A stretch of DNA of 64,000 nucleotides from a virus: positions 42,621 through 106,620 of the IMG/VR virus record IMGVR_UViG_3300021962_000046; one strand, given 5' to 3'. The notes beneath the pieces were generated by a model that ran no database searches, was not told the origin of the DNA, and was given only the letters and a program-made list of their open reading frames with translations. Shown here in pieces: positions 50,221 through 60,124 of the stretch. A program made the position numbers and the translations under genes. Within the stretch, counting starts at the first letter, position 1; each line of letters starts with the position of its first letter.

Positions 50221-51983
50221 TGGTTGTTACAGTACGGGGCAGAGGTGTATTTAGAGGAAATCACACAATTACACCAATACTTCCTCCATTTATTCCAACT
50301 AGTACAACAACTACATCTACAACGACTAGTACTACAACACCCACACCTACAACAACAACTACTACTACTAGCACATCAACAACGACAACTACTAGTACTA
50401 GTACCACTACATCTACAACGACTAGTACTACAACACCCACACCTACTACGACAACAACTACTAGTACAAGCACATCAACAACTACTAGTACAAGCACATC
50501 AACAACTACTAGTACAAGCACAACAACGACAGGTGCGCCTTCTCCTGTAGATCCTACTCTGCAAATCTGGTATGATGGATCAGATGTAAATCAATTCGTT
50601 CCTTCGCCAACAAATGGTTCAACTATTACGCAATGGAAAGACAAGTCTGCTGCTGCTCACAATGCAAATTCATCCGGGGGTGCTTCAACAAGGCCGATAT
50701 ATAACACAAACATACAAAACAGTTTGTCAGCGGTAAATTTTGATGGTGTGGCCAGAAAAGCTACTATAAATCCTTTTAATGATTTGCGAAATTTATCACA
50801 AGCAACATTAATATGGGTTGGAAAAACGACAAATGCCTCTGCAACACAGCAAATGGCTCAGATGGGCATAGGAAGCACGATTGTAAATGACTTCGGTTTA
50901 AGCACTTCAGCAAATAAATTTAATATTTCAATGGCTGGTGGTTTAGCTGTATCAGATTATACTACAAACACGACTTTCCATATTCACACAGTTTTATATG
51001 ATGGAACACAATCTACAAATGCAGAAAAATTAATCTATAGAATTGATGGTGTACAAAGAACACTAACATTCAGTTCAAATATTGGAACGCTAACTTCATC
51101 CTCAACAGATATTATGTATCTTGGATGTACTGCTTCAGAAACCAACTTCTTTACTGGATATATGGGCGAAGTTTTGATTTACACAACAAAACTTACAAGC
51201 CAACAAATATTCAGTACTGAGGGATGGTTGGCAACAAAATGGAATATAAGCACTACCACCACTACGACAACTACCACAACTACCACTACTACCACTACGA
51301 CAACTACACCATCACCAGTCTCAACAAATTTAGTGTTGTACTATGATCCAAGCAATAGTTCTAGCTATCCTGGTTCTGGAACAACCATAAATGATTTATC
51401 AGGAAATAATTTGAATGGAACCTTGTCTAATATTACATTCACAAATCCCTATTTTTCATTAAATGGTTCTTCTTCACAAGTCGGTAGAGCAGATAGTGCC
51501 TTGCTTGAACCGGGTACAGGCGATTGGACTATGGAAGCATGGGCATATTTTAATAACTTTGCTACGAGTACTGTTGTTGTGGGTAAATTCAATCCGGGGG
51601 GTGTTAGTGCCAATGTTTCTTATTCTATTCGCACAACCACATCTGGTGGTTTGTTTGCCCAATATGGAAATGGAATTACAATTGTAAATTCTGTTAATTA
51701 TACGCTTTCTACAAATCAATGGTATCATATTGTTTTTGTTTGGACTAATATTGCTGAAAACACTATTAAATTGTATATTAATGGTGTTTATCAATCTCAA
51801 GCTACACATACTTTTACAAGTTTATTAAACACTACGACAGGACTTTATTTAGGGTCATACAATAATGGTGAATACGCACAATATTTAAATGGAAGACTAG
51901 GAATAGTAAGATTGTACAACATAGCACTATCAGCTAGCGAAGTTACACAGAATTATCAGAGTTCTTACTTAAAATATACATAA
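50220..51983 (+). CDS. Adhesin with two lectin-like domains and Thr-rich linkers
   Basis: A 587-residue protein. Residues about 20-115 are a Thr/Ser linker (TTTTTST repeats). Two concanavalin-A/LamG-like domains follow: about 118-345 (LQIWYDGSDVNQF, HIHTVLYDG, FTGYMGEVLIYTTKLT) and about 370-587 (NLVLYYDPSNSSSYPG, WTMEAWAYFNN, WYHIVFVWTN, NGRLGIVRLYNIALS). A second Thr linker of about 20 residues joins them. LamG domains bind glycans, so this is probably a receptor-binding fibre tip. The ATG overlaps the preceding fibre stop (TAATG), suggesting translational coupling. Confidence 0.82.
   Translation: MVVTVRGRGVFRGNHTITPILPPFIPTSTTTTSTTTSTTTPTPTTTTTTTSTSTTTTTSTSTTTSTTTSTTTPTPTTTTTTSTSTSTTTSTSTSTTTSTSTTTTGAPSPVDPTLQIWYDGSDVNQFVPSPTNGSTITQWKDKSAAAHNANSSGGASTRPIYNTNIQNSLSAVNFDGVARKATINPFNDLRNLSQATLIWVGKTTNASATQQMAQMGIGSTIVNDFGLSTSANKFNISMAGGLAVSDYTTNTTFHIHTVLYDGTQSTNAEKLIYRIDGVQRTLTFSSNIGTLTSSSTDIMYLGCTASETNFFTGYMGEVLIYTTKLTSQQIFSTEGWLATKWNISTTTTTTTTTTTTTTTTTTTPSPVSTNLVLYYDPSNSSSYPGSGTTINDLSGNNLNGTLSNITFTNPYFSLNGSSSQVGRADSALLEPGTGDWTMEAWAYFNNFATSTVVVGKFNPGGVSANVSYSIRTTTSGGLFAQYGNGITIVNSVNYTLSTNQWYHIVFVWTNIAENTIKLYINGVYQSQATHTFTSLLNTTTGLYLGSYNNGEYAQYLNGRLGIVRLYNIALSASEVTQNYQSSYLKYT
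50297..50532 (+). repeat. Thr-codon DNA repeats (first linker)
   Basis: Near-repeats built from ACTACTAGTAC and ACAACAAC-type units encode the first Thr/Ser linker. Units such as ACTAGTACAAGCACATCAAC recur three times at the end. Simple-sequence repeats like these can change length by slippage. Confidence 0.8.
51251..51308 (+). repeat. Thr-codon DNA repeats (second linker)
   Basis: ACTACCACC/ACTACGACA units coding about 19 Thr in a row between the two lectin domains. Confidence 0.8.
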
Positions 51984-52039
51984 TTTTTTAATGAGGAAGT
52001 AAAAAATAGAATGTTTTAATAAAAGATTCGACAAAATAA

Positions 52040-52047
52040 GATAAATA
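52040..52047 (+). promoter_or_regulatory. Late-promoter-like box GATAAATA
   Basis: GATAAATA 17 bases before the ATG of the 52064 fibre gene. Confidence 0.48.
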
Positions 52048-52063
52048 TTGAAAAGGTGATAGC

Positions 52064-53629
52064 ATGGCACATGAATTTGTATCAAGAAATGGTATAGTAA
52101 TAGAAAATAATGGATTATTAAAATTTACTACATCTGGTAGTGTTAATACAGTAAATTTACAAGCACCAGAAGGTGCTGCGAGTGGTAATTATACACTAAT
52201 ACTTCCTAGTTTCTTAGGTGGAAGTGGACAAACTTTAAAATTACAGAATGGGGTATTGAATTTTTCTAGTGTGCTATCTTCTGGAGATGTTAGTTCAGGA
52301 TACATTGGAAACAATGCAGTATTAAGTGGCAGCATTGCATCCGGGCAGATTACTGGTTTTCATATTGTTAGTGGTTTTATAACCGCTGGTTCAAACACCT
52401 CCGTAACTTATGCTAATGGTAATTACACAATAAATGCTACAGTAAGTGGTGGTGTAGCAGTAGAAGCATTAACTGTAACTAGTGGTCTTGTTCTGGCTAG
52501 TGGTACTTCTTTTAATGGTTCGATTGCAAACACTATCGGAATAGCATCTGGTGGAGTAATATCGAATTTAATAGCCGATAATGCTGTTGTGTCTGGCAAG
52601 GTAGCTTCCGGTTCTATCGGAACCAATGAAATAGCCAGCGGTTCAGTAACAGCAAATCATATTGCTTCAGGCGCAATCATTGCTGTTGACATCGCTGACA
52701 ATGCTGTTGTAAGCGGAAAAATAGCAAATTTTGCAATAATAAACGATAATATTACTAGTGGAACTATTGCTAATGATAAATTAGCAAACTCTTCAATATC
52801 AATCAATGGTGCTAGTACTGCACTAGGCGCATCTTATAACAACGCAGCACTAACCATTGGTGCTGGTCTTACTGGTGGGTCTTACAACGGTTCTGGTGCT
52901 GTTACTATAGCTCTTGCTTCTGGTGGTGTTGTACCAAACAACATAGGTTCAGGATTTGCTCTAGTTGGTTCTGGAACAATTGTAATTAACAATATAGCAT
53001 CTGGTTTTACACTTGTTGGTTCTGGTTCAGTAGTTAGTGGAAGTATAGCATCTGGCTCAATTACAATCAATGAATTAGTATCTGGAACAGTATTTACTGT
53101 TTTAAATGCAGCAAGTGGCAGAGTAATAACCAGTCTTGTGTCCGGTAGTAATACTGCTCAAGCACAGTCAAATATTACATATGATGGCTCAAATTTTAGT
53201 ATCAATTCAACTACCAGCGGGGCTTTAGCTTTTAGTGTAAACACATCATCTGGTTCTATACCAACAGTATTTGCTGTATCAACAGAAGGATATATAAAAA
53301 CTAATTCAGCTTTATATTCAGGACAAACTACTACATTTAACCCTATTTTACTCAGAAAAACAGCTGGGGATTCTGCTTTCTTTGATTATTTTGCAAAAAA
53401 TACTGCTAGTGGTTTCAGCAGAGCAGGTAGTATAATAGTAGGATGGGATGCTGCTCAAAATTTACTTGAATATAATGAATACAGCACAACAGATATAAGT
53501 GGACCAACAGTTGATTTGACATTCGGCGCATCACTTCCAGCAACGGGAACTACTTCTGGATATGTTACACTCACAGCAAATATTGCTGGAGGAACATGGA
53601 ACTTAAAAATTGGTGCCAGAGTAATATAA
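52064..53629 (+). CDS. Repetitive tail fibre protein, 521 residues
   Basis: Smaller relative of the 45397 fibre. N-terminus MAHEFVSRNGIVIENNGLLKF is shared in style with the 53769 gene (MPHEFIAKNGLIVANNGQLKL), probably the attachment domain. Residues 90-340 are ASGxI repeats, including a segment of over 100 residues almost identical to one in the 45397 gene (NLIADNAVVSGKVASG, then SYNNAALTIGAGLTGG). The C-terminal domain (about 380-521) ends NLKIGARVI, as in the large fibre. A strong terminator follows. The shared blocks point to gene conversion between fibres. Confidence 0.85.
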   Translation: MAHEFVSRNGIVIENNGLLKFTTSGSVNTVNLQAPEGAASGNYTLILPSFLGGSGQTLKLQNGVLNFSSVLSSGDVSSGYIGNNAVLSGSIASGQITGFHIVSGFITAGSNTSVTYANGNYTINATVSGGVAVEALTVTSGLVLASGTSFNGSIANTIGIASGGVISNLIADNAVVSGKVASGSIGTNEIASGSVTANHIASGAIIAVDIADNAVVSGKIANFAIINDNITSGTIANDKLANSSISINGASTALGASYNNAALTIGAGLTGGSYNGSGAVTIALASGGVVPNNIGSGFALVGSGTIVINNIASGFTLVGSGSVVSGSIASGSITINELVSGTVFTVLNAASGRVITSLVSGSNTAQAQSNITYDGSNFSINSTTSGALAFSVNTSSGSIPTVFAVSTEGYIKTNSALYSGQTTTFNPILLRKTAGDSAFFDYFAKNTASGFSRAGSIIVGWDAAQNLLEYNEYSTTDISGPTVDLTFGASLPATGTTSGYVTLTANIAGGTWNLKIGARVI

Positions 53630-53651
53630 AGTAGTTTTTAAATTTTTCCAT

Positions 53652-53690
53652 AAATATAAAACCCCCATTTTATATGGGGGTTTTATATTT
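53652..53690 (+). terminator. Strong intrinsic terminator in fibre cluster
   Basis: AAATATAAAACCCCCAT pairs with ATGGGGGTTTTATATTT (17 bp, loop TTTAT), ending the 52064 transcript; the 3' arm is T-rich. Confidence 0.88.
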
Positions 53691-53768
53691 AAAAAGGATA
53701 ATATTATTTTATATTAAAATACTAGATAATGTAACAAATTCCCTTTTGGATAGTGAAAAAAGGAAATC

Positions 53769-56700
53769 ATGCCACACGAATTTATAGCAAAAAACGGTCT
53801 TATTGTAGCCAACAATGGTCAATTAAAATTAACAGATCAATCTGGCACAGCCTCTGTAAACTTACAATCACCACAATTTTTATCTGGTGGTGCAAATTAT
53901 AGTTTAATTTTACCACCATCTTTGGGTGCTAGTGGACAAACATTAAAATTAATGAATTCAAATGGTGATTTGAGCTTTTCAAACATATTATTGTCTGGAA
54001 GTATTGTTTCTGGTTTCATTGGAAACGATGCAGTAGCAAGCGGCAACATCGGTTCAGGCCAGATTGGAATAAATCATCTTGCTTCTGGTGTTGTTCAAAA
54101 CTTTATTAGTGGTGGCATAACGATAAATGGTGCAATTACACCTATTGGTAGTTCTTACAATAATGCAACATTAACTATTAGTACTGGTCTTACTGGTGGT
54201 TCCTACAATGGTTCTGGAGCAGTTACAATTGCTATCGGCTCTGGTGGTGTCACTAGTGGCTTAATTGCTTCTGGTCAAGTCGGTGCTTTCCATATTGGTG
54301 ACAATAGTATTACAAGTGGGAAAATTGCTTCTGGTCAAGTAAGTAATTTTGCTTTAGGTTCTGGCGTAGTAACAAGTGGTCAAATAGGTATTGCAGCAGT
54401 CAACAACCTCAATATCAATAGTGGTACTGTTGCAAATGACAAACTTGTTAATTCATCAATAACAATTAATGGAACAAGTGTCGCTCTGGGTGGAAATGTA
54501 ACAATATCTTCTGTTTTGACAAGCGGTCAGGTAACAAGCGGTTATTTAGGAAATGCCTCTGTTGTTAGCGGAAGCATTGCATCTGGTTCAATTTCTTCAC
54601 AACACCTTGGTGTAGCTTCTGGAATCATGGATTTTAGTCAATTGACATATGATCCAGATATCAATGGTTTTTCTTGGGAATACCCAAAAACAACAGCCGC
54701 TAAAGTTAAGAATGGTACTGGAGCGATAATATCAGGATTTGCTGTTGTTTATATTAGTGGTGCGGTTGGTTCGACACCATCAGTTGGTTTAGCTATTGCT
54801 AATTCTGATTCTTTTAGTCTTGCAACATTTGGTGTAGCGACAGCAAACATAAGTGCGAATTCTGAAGGTCAGGTTGTAACTCAAGGTATATTAAGAAATG
54901 TAAACACAACCGCATTCAATGCTGGAGATACTCTTTGGTTAAGTCCAACTGTTCCAGGTGGTGTACAAACTGCAAAACCACAAGCACCAGACCATTTGGT
55001 TCTAGTTGGATGGGTATTAGATTCTGCAAGCAATGGAAAAATTGAAGTTAATATTCAAAATGGATATGAATTATATGAATTGCATGATGTCAGAATAATT
55101 TCTGGAAGTTTAAGTTCTGGTCAAGTTTTGCAATGGAGTTCTGGAGTTTGGTGGAATCAATCATTTATTGCTGGATCAAACAATTTGGGTAGTGGCGTTG
55201 TAATTTCTGGAAAAATCGGAAATAATGCAGTATCAAGTGGTAATATAGCTTCTGGTCAAATTGGAAGTAGTCATATTGCTTCTGGTGCTGTAGTAAGTGG
55301 GCAAATTGGAATTGCTGCTGTTAATAACATTAATCTTTTTAATTCTTCAATATCAATTAATGGAAGTAGCACCTCACTTGGCAGTTCTTATAATAACGCA
55401 ACATTGACATTTGGATCTGGTCTTGAAACTGGTTCTTACAACGGTTCTGGTGCTGTTACTGTTAATATTGGTTCTGGAAAAATTATAAATACATTTATAG
55501 GTTCCGGTTTAACTTTAGTTGGTTCTGGTTCTGTAAATAGTGGTTCTTTGGCTTCTGGTTTTAGCGAAATAACAATCAATAATACAAGAATATTATTAGG
55601 AAGTTCTGGAACTATTTCTAGTGTAACGCCAAATTCATTAACAAACGGTACTGGAATAGCATCTTTTAGTTTTAATGGATCTTCTGTAGCTAGCGTGTCA
55701 ATTGCTTCTGGTGGTGTATCAAGTGGCTTGTTGGCAAATAATGCTGTTGTTAGTGGTAGTATTGGTTCTGGTCAGATCGGTGGTTTTCATATAATTAGTG
55801 GACTTGTAAAAGCTGGTAGTAATGTCAGCGTAACAGTAGATGGAACAAACACTTATACAATTAATGCTACTGTAAGCGGTGGTGTTGCAGTAGAACCTTT
55901 GACTGTAAATAGTGGTCTTGTTTTAGCTAATGGTACTTCTTTTAATGGTTCTGTTGCAAATACTATTGGAATCGCTTCTGGTGGTGTAATATCCAATTTA
56001 ATAGCCGATAATGCTGTTACAAGTGATAAAATAGCTTCTGGTCAAGTTACTGGAAGTAAGATCGCTGCAACTACTGTTGCTAATGCAAACCTTGTAAACT
56101 CTACAATATCAATCAATGGTGTAAGTACTGCACTAGGTGCATCTTATAATAACTCAACACTAACAATCGGTACTGGTCTTACTGGCGGTTCTTACAATGG
56201 CTCTGGTGCTGTTACTATTGCTGTTGGTTCTGGTGCTATTGTTAGTGGACTTTTGGGTGATAATAGCGTTTCAACAAATGCCATTGCTTCTGGTCAGGTT
56301 ACTGGAAGTAAGATCGCTGCAACTACTGTTGCTAATGCAAACTTGGTTAATTCTTCAATATCAATAAATGGTGCCAGTACTGCACTAGGTGCTTCTTATA
56401 ACAATGCAACACTAACTATTGGTACTGGCCTTACTGGCGGTTCTTACAATGGTTCTGGTGCTGTTACTATTGCTGTTGGTTCTGGTGCCATCGTTAGTGG
56501 ACTGTTAGGTGATAATAGCGTTTCAACAAACGCCATCGCTTCTGGTCAAGTTACTGGAAGTAAGATCGCTGCTTCAACTATTACTGGAACAAATATTGCA
56601 AACACTACTGTTGCCAATGCAAACCTTGTCAACTCCTCAATATCAATCAATGGTGCTTCAACTGCACTAGGTGCTTCTTATAACAATGCAACACTAACTA

Positions 56701-58097
56701 TTGGTACTGGCCTTACTGGCGGTTCTTACAATGGTTCTGGTGCTGTTACTATTGCTGTTGGTTCTGGTGCCATCGTTAGTGGACTAATTGGTAACTTTGC
56801 AGTTAACAATTTGAATATTACTAGTGGTACTGTTGCAAACGATAAACTTGCAAACTCTTCAATAACAATCAATGGTGCCCTTGTTTCTCTTGGTGGATCA
56901 ACTACCATAAATGCAAATACGAACAACACACTATCTACAGCTAGTGGATTGCTGGGTGGTCCATTCAATGGCTCTGCTGCTGTCACTATTGGTATTGCTT
57001 CTGGTGGTATCGTTAGTCAAATGCTTGGTTCTGGTGCTGTTACTAGTGGTGCAATTGCATCTGGTCAGGTTGGAACTAATAGTATTGCTGCTGCCAGTAT
57101 TCTTTCTGGTCAAATCGGTGCGAATGTCATCGGTAGTCCTCATATCCTTGCTGGTAGTATCGCAAACGCAAGCCTTGCCAACTCTACAGTAACTATTGCC
57201 GGTAGCAGTACTTCTCTAGGTGGATCTTGGGCAGCACAAGCATTAACTACAGCTTCAGGTTTGTTGGCTGGTACATTTTATCCTAGCGGTGCTTTAACTA
57301 TCGGTATTGCTTCTGGCGGTCTTGTTACAGCAATGTTTGGTTCGGGAGCAATTCAAAGTGGAGCCATAGCAGCTAGTCAGATTGTAAAGAGAATAACCGC
57401 TGGTGCTGGTATAGCTGTTACAGCAAATACAGATGATGTTCAAGTATCTGCGATAAATGCCGGAACCGTTACAACAGTAAGTGTTACTAGCACAAACGGT
57501 TTTGCTGGAACTGTTGCAAATGCATCTTCCACACCAGCAATCACTATTTCTACAACAATATCTGGTTTGTTGATAGGAAATTCAACCTCGATAGCAAATG
57601 CGACACAAATAACTTATAATCCTACTGGAACTATATTTAGAGCGACAGCAGCTGGTACTACTGATATTCCTTTGGTTGCCAGAGGAGTTGCATCACAAAC
57701 TGGAAGTTTGCAGGAATGGCAAAGTAGTGCAGGCACAGCATTGGCGACGATGGATGCAAATGGCAATTTCTCTGCTGTTAGCAAGAGTTTTTATATTGAT
57801 CACCCAAGTAAACCGGGAATGAAACTTCGCCATGTTTGTGTTGAAGCTCCTACTGCTGATGTTTATATAAGAGGAAAATCAACATCTAAAACAATAGAAC
57901 TACCAAGTTATTGGGAAAATTTAGTCGATATGGACAGTCTGACAGTATTGCTAACACCTGTAGAAAAACAACAAAATATTTATGTTAAAAATATAGATAA
58001 AATGATGGTTTACATAGAAGGTGATGATAGTCCTATTTACAACTATGTTATTTTTGCAGAAAGAATAGACATACCCAAAGTTGTGGTTGAGGAGTAA
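53769..58097 (+). CDS. Giant repetitive tail fibre protein, 1442 residues
   Basis: Third long fibre. The N-terminus resembles the 52064 fibre. Repeats fill about 80-260 and 470-1200, including three near-identical tandem modules (DNA 56107-56786). Between them (about 290-460) is a non-repetitive domain with TYDPDINGFSWEYPK, VYISGAVGSTPSVGLA and HLVLVGWVLD, a fold seen in other phage tail proteins. The C-terminal 110 residues (SFYIDHPSKPGMKLRHVCVEAP, ELPSYWENLVDMDSLTVLLTP) match the C-terminal domain of fibres in T4-like cyanophages and similar marine phages, as I remember it. AAAGGAAATC precedes the ATG. Confidence 0.85.
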   Translation: MPHEFIAKNGLIVANNGQLKLTDQSGTASVNLQSPQFLSGGANYSLILPPSLGASGQTLKLMNSNGDLSFSNILLSGSIVSGFIGNDAVASGNIGSGQIGINHLASGVVQNFISGGITINGAITPIGSSYNNATLTISTGLTGGSYNGSGAVTIAIGSGGVTSGLIASGQVGAFHIGDNSITSGKIASGQVSNFALGSGVVTSGQIGIAAVNNLNINSGTVANDKLVNSSITINGTSVALGGNVTISSVLTSGQVTSGYLGNASVVSGSIASGSISSQHLGVASGIMDFSQLTYDPDINGFSWEYPKTTAAKVKNGTGAIISGFAVVYISGAVGSTPSVGLAIANSDSFSLATFGVATANISANSEGQVVTQGILRNVNTTAFNAGDTLWLSPTVPGGVQTAKPQAPDHLVLVGWVLDSASNGKIEVNIQNGYELYELHDVRIISGSLSSGQVLQWSSGVWWNQSFIAGSNNLGSGVVISGKIGNNAVSSGNIASGQIGSSHIASGAVVSGQIGIAAVNNINLFNSSISINGSSTSLGSSYNNATLTFGSGLETGSYNGSGAVTVNIGSGKIINTFIGSGLTLVGSGSVNSGSLASGFSEITINNTRILLGSSGTISSVTPNSLTNGTGIASFSFNGSSVASVSIASGGVSSGLLANNAVVSGSIGSGQIGGFHIISGLVKAGSNVSVTVDGTNTYTINATVSGGVAVEPLTVNSGLVLANGTSFNGSVANTIGIASGGVISNLIADNAVTSDKIASGQVTGSKIAATTVANANLVNSTISINGVSTALGASYNNSTLTIGTGLTGGSYNGSGAVTIAVGSGAIVSGLLGDNSVSTNAIASGQVTGSKIAATTVANANLVNSSISINGASTALGASYNNATLTIGTGLTGGSYNGSGAVTIAVGSGAIVSGLLGDNSVSTNAIASGQVTGSKIAASTITGTNIANTTVANANLVNSSISINGASTALGASYNNATLTIGTGLTGGSYNGSGAVTIAVGSGAIVSGLIGNFAVNNLNITSGTVANDKLANSSITINGALVSLGGSTTINANTNNTLSTASGLLGGPFNGSAAVTIGIASGGIVSQMLGSGAVTSGAIASGQVGTNSIAAASILSGQIGANVIGSPHILAGSIANASLANSTVTIAGSSTSLGGSWAAQALTTASGLLAGTFYPSGALTIGIASGGLVTAMFGSGAIQSGAIAASQIVKRITAGAGIAVTANTDDVQVSAINAGTVTTVSVTSTNGFAGTVANASSTPAITISTTISGLLIGNSTSIANATQITYNPTGTIFRATAAGTTDIPLVARGVASQTGSLQEWQSSAGTALATMDANGNFSAVSKSFYIDHPSKPGMKLRHVCVEAPTADVYIRGKSTSKTIELPSYWENLVDMDSLTVLLTPVEKQQNIYVKNIDKMMVYIEGDDSPIYNYVIFAERIDIPKVVVEE
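56107..56786 (+). repeat. Tandem ~246/285-bp repeat modules in a fibre gene
   Basis: Unit starts at about 56107, 56353 and 56638; units share most bases (each encodes SYNNxTLTIGTGLTGGSYNG and then AVGSGAIVSGL). The second is longer by 39 bases, in frame. Similar units recur near 63600 in the last gene and in the 45397 and 52064 genes. Confidence 0.8.
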
Positions 58098-58104
58098 ATC
58101 ATAA

Positions 58105-60114
58105 ATGGCAAATATAACAATATTTCCAGCTGCTTCAGGCACATACACACCTAATGCTTCAGGTCTTCCAAACATAGAATTAGACCACGGGGTAGTTGTT
58201 GGAAAAACAAATATTTCTGTTGATGTAAATGGATTAGTTTTTGATAGAGCAGGCATACCAGCTGGTGGCATTACTGAACTACAAATATTTAATTCTGGGG
58301 AAATCAATGCTGGTTATGTTTATGGTAGTGGTGGAAATGCAACATTTGCAATAAGAACTCAAACCAACCGTACAGCCCTGAATATCAACAGGGCTTCCGG
58401 TGCTGTTGCTGATTTTTTAAGAGTTATAAATAGCGGAAACAATTTTGTTGCAGGATTCAATAGTTCTGGAACATTTTCTGGAAATGCACAAACTGTAACA
58501 TCTTTTCAAAATTCAAGATTGATAAATAGTGGAAGTTTTGATGGAACAGGAAATATTGTTGTAAAATCTTTGCCTTATGCGTCATTTTATGCTGATGGAT
58601 TAGATCTCGCCTTTCAAACATTTGATGGTTCTACAAGCGGACAAAGGTTTAATGTTACAGACATAAGATATGAGAAATTACAAGCAAATTCTGTAACAAT
58701 TGGAAGTACGAATTCTATTCTTAATTTTGGTCAGTTTAGTGGATCTAACTATATATCTGGATTATTAGGCATACAATCTACATATTTTGCAGGTATTTTA
58801 AGTGGAGATTGTTCAAGAGCAGCGTTATTAGTCGGTGGTGGTCTTATAAATGGAAATAGTTTTATTGGCGATCAAAATATAACCATCACGGCAGCAACAA
58901 ATAATAATTTATCTTTTGGTAGCGGATTTCAAACCGATACATGGAACGGATCAACTCCAAAAACTTTGAGTATTACAAGTGGAAACATATCGAGCTTTCT
59001 TTTGGGAAGCGGTTCTGTAACAAGTGGTTCTTTGGGAAGTGGTTCCATAGGTTTTGAAAGCACACTTCAAAATCTAGCATTTAGCGGTCATTTTGGCACA
59101 GCAGCGGTTGTTTCTGGAAATCTTGCATCCGGTGCTGTTGGTTCAATAGAGATAGGTAGTGCTTCTATTTTACCTCAAAATATCTCATCCGGTGTAGCAG
59201 CTTACGCTGGATTTAGATATCCGAACAATTTTAGATTATCTATTCAAAGTGGTGTTTCTGTACCAACACAAGACATAACATCTGGGGGTGGCGTTTATTT
59301 GGTTCCCACAGCGGGAGGTCAAATATCACTTTTTGATCAAACTACAAGCACATGGTCATTGTTTCCCATTTCTGGTCAAGTAACAGGTCTTTTTGGAAGT
59401 GGAATACTGGCACCTTATTCTATAAATGATATTTATGTTTATTATAATTATACTGGTGCTTCTTCTGGCAGATTATCTCTTTTTTTATCACAATGGACTT
59501 ACAATAGCGGAAGAGGTGCAGCAAGCAATGTTGCAGATAGAGATGGAATACTTGTTTACAACGGTTTCCCTCAATACAGATATGTTGGGAGTTTTGCAAC
59601 ACAAGAAACCATATCTCCGGGTTATGTGAGAGTTGAAGACTCTGCTGCAAAAAGACATGTATATAGTGCTTACAATCAAGTTCCAAGAGTTTTGTCAAAT
59701 ACAGTAAGTGGTCTTTCACAAGCTGTATTGGTTGTCGCATCTCCCAATCCTACAACTACTAGTCCAACGGTAGAAATTTTGTCACCTTTTGCAAATCTTC
59801 CTGTTAATTATTCTATGTATATTAAATTTATATATGGGGATTGTCCTTTTGCATACAGCCTTCAACCATATACCAGCATAAGAACAACCAGCGGTACAGC
59901 GGTTGCGGTTGGTGTAGTTTACAATAACTCATCACAAGAGGATATCGTTAGAAGCACTAGCAGATATGCTAATTTAAATACACAGGAGCAAAGAACTCTA
60001 GCTGGAGTAAATATTTATCAACCATATGTGAACTGTGGAAATCCAACTCCTACTGGGTCGCAAACAGTTGGTGTTGGATCGGGAAATACTGTAACTGGAA
60101 CATTTAATATGTAA
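58105..60114 (+). CDS. Tail fibre protein, 669 residues (paralog of next gene)
   Basis: Fibre or receptor-binding protein. N-terminal 100 residues include NIELDHGVVVGKTNISVD. A middle with SxxFDGTGNIVVKSL and TAATNNNLSFGSGF is followed by a domain (about 370-480) with YPNNFRLSIQSGVSV and QISLFDQTTSTWSLFPISG, shared with the 60125 gene. Residues about 440-560 hold an RLSLFLSQWTYNSGRG and YRYVGSF pattern common in fibre tips of environmental phages. No enzyme motif. The gene follows the 53769 stop after seven bases. Confidence 0.8.
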   Translation: MANITIFPAASGTYTPNASGLPNIELDHGVVVGKTNISVDVNGLVFDRAGIPAGGITELQIFNSGEINAGYVYGSGGNATFAIRTQTNRTALNINRASGAVADFLRVINSGNNFVAGFNSSGTFSGNAQTVTSFQNSRLINSGSFDGTGNIVVKSLPYASFYADGLDLAFQTFDGSTSGQRFNVTDIRYEKLQANSVTIGSTNSILNFGQFSGSNYISGLLGIQSTYFAGILSGDCSRAALLVGGGLINGNSFIGDQNITITAATNNNLSFGSGFQTDTWNGSTPKTLSITSGNISSFLLGSGSVTSGSLGSGSIGFESTLQNLAFSGHFGTAAVVSGNLASGAVGSIEIGSASILPQNISSGVAAYAGFRYPNNFRLSIQSGVSVPTQDITSGGGVYLVPTAGGQISLFDQTTSTWSLFPISGQVTGLFGSGILAPYSINDIYVYYNYTGASSGRLSLFLSQWTYNSGRGAASNVADRDGILVYNGFPQYRYVGSFATQETISPGYVRVEDSAAKRHVYSAYNQVPRVLSNTVSGLSQAVLVVASPNPTTTSPTVEILSPFANLPVNYSMYIKFIYGDCPFAYSLQPYTSIRTTSGTAVAVGVVYNNSSQEDIVRSTSRYANLNTQEQRTLAGVNIYQPYVNCGNPTPTGSQTVGVGSGNTVTGTFNM

Positions 60115-60124
60115 AGAGGGATAC

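Noticed and set aside
50297-50532. CRISPR-like direct repeats
   Set aside because: The repeats are short, in frame, and encode Thr/Ser linker; there are no uniform spacers or cas genes.
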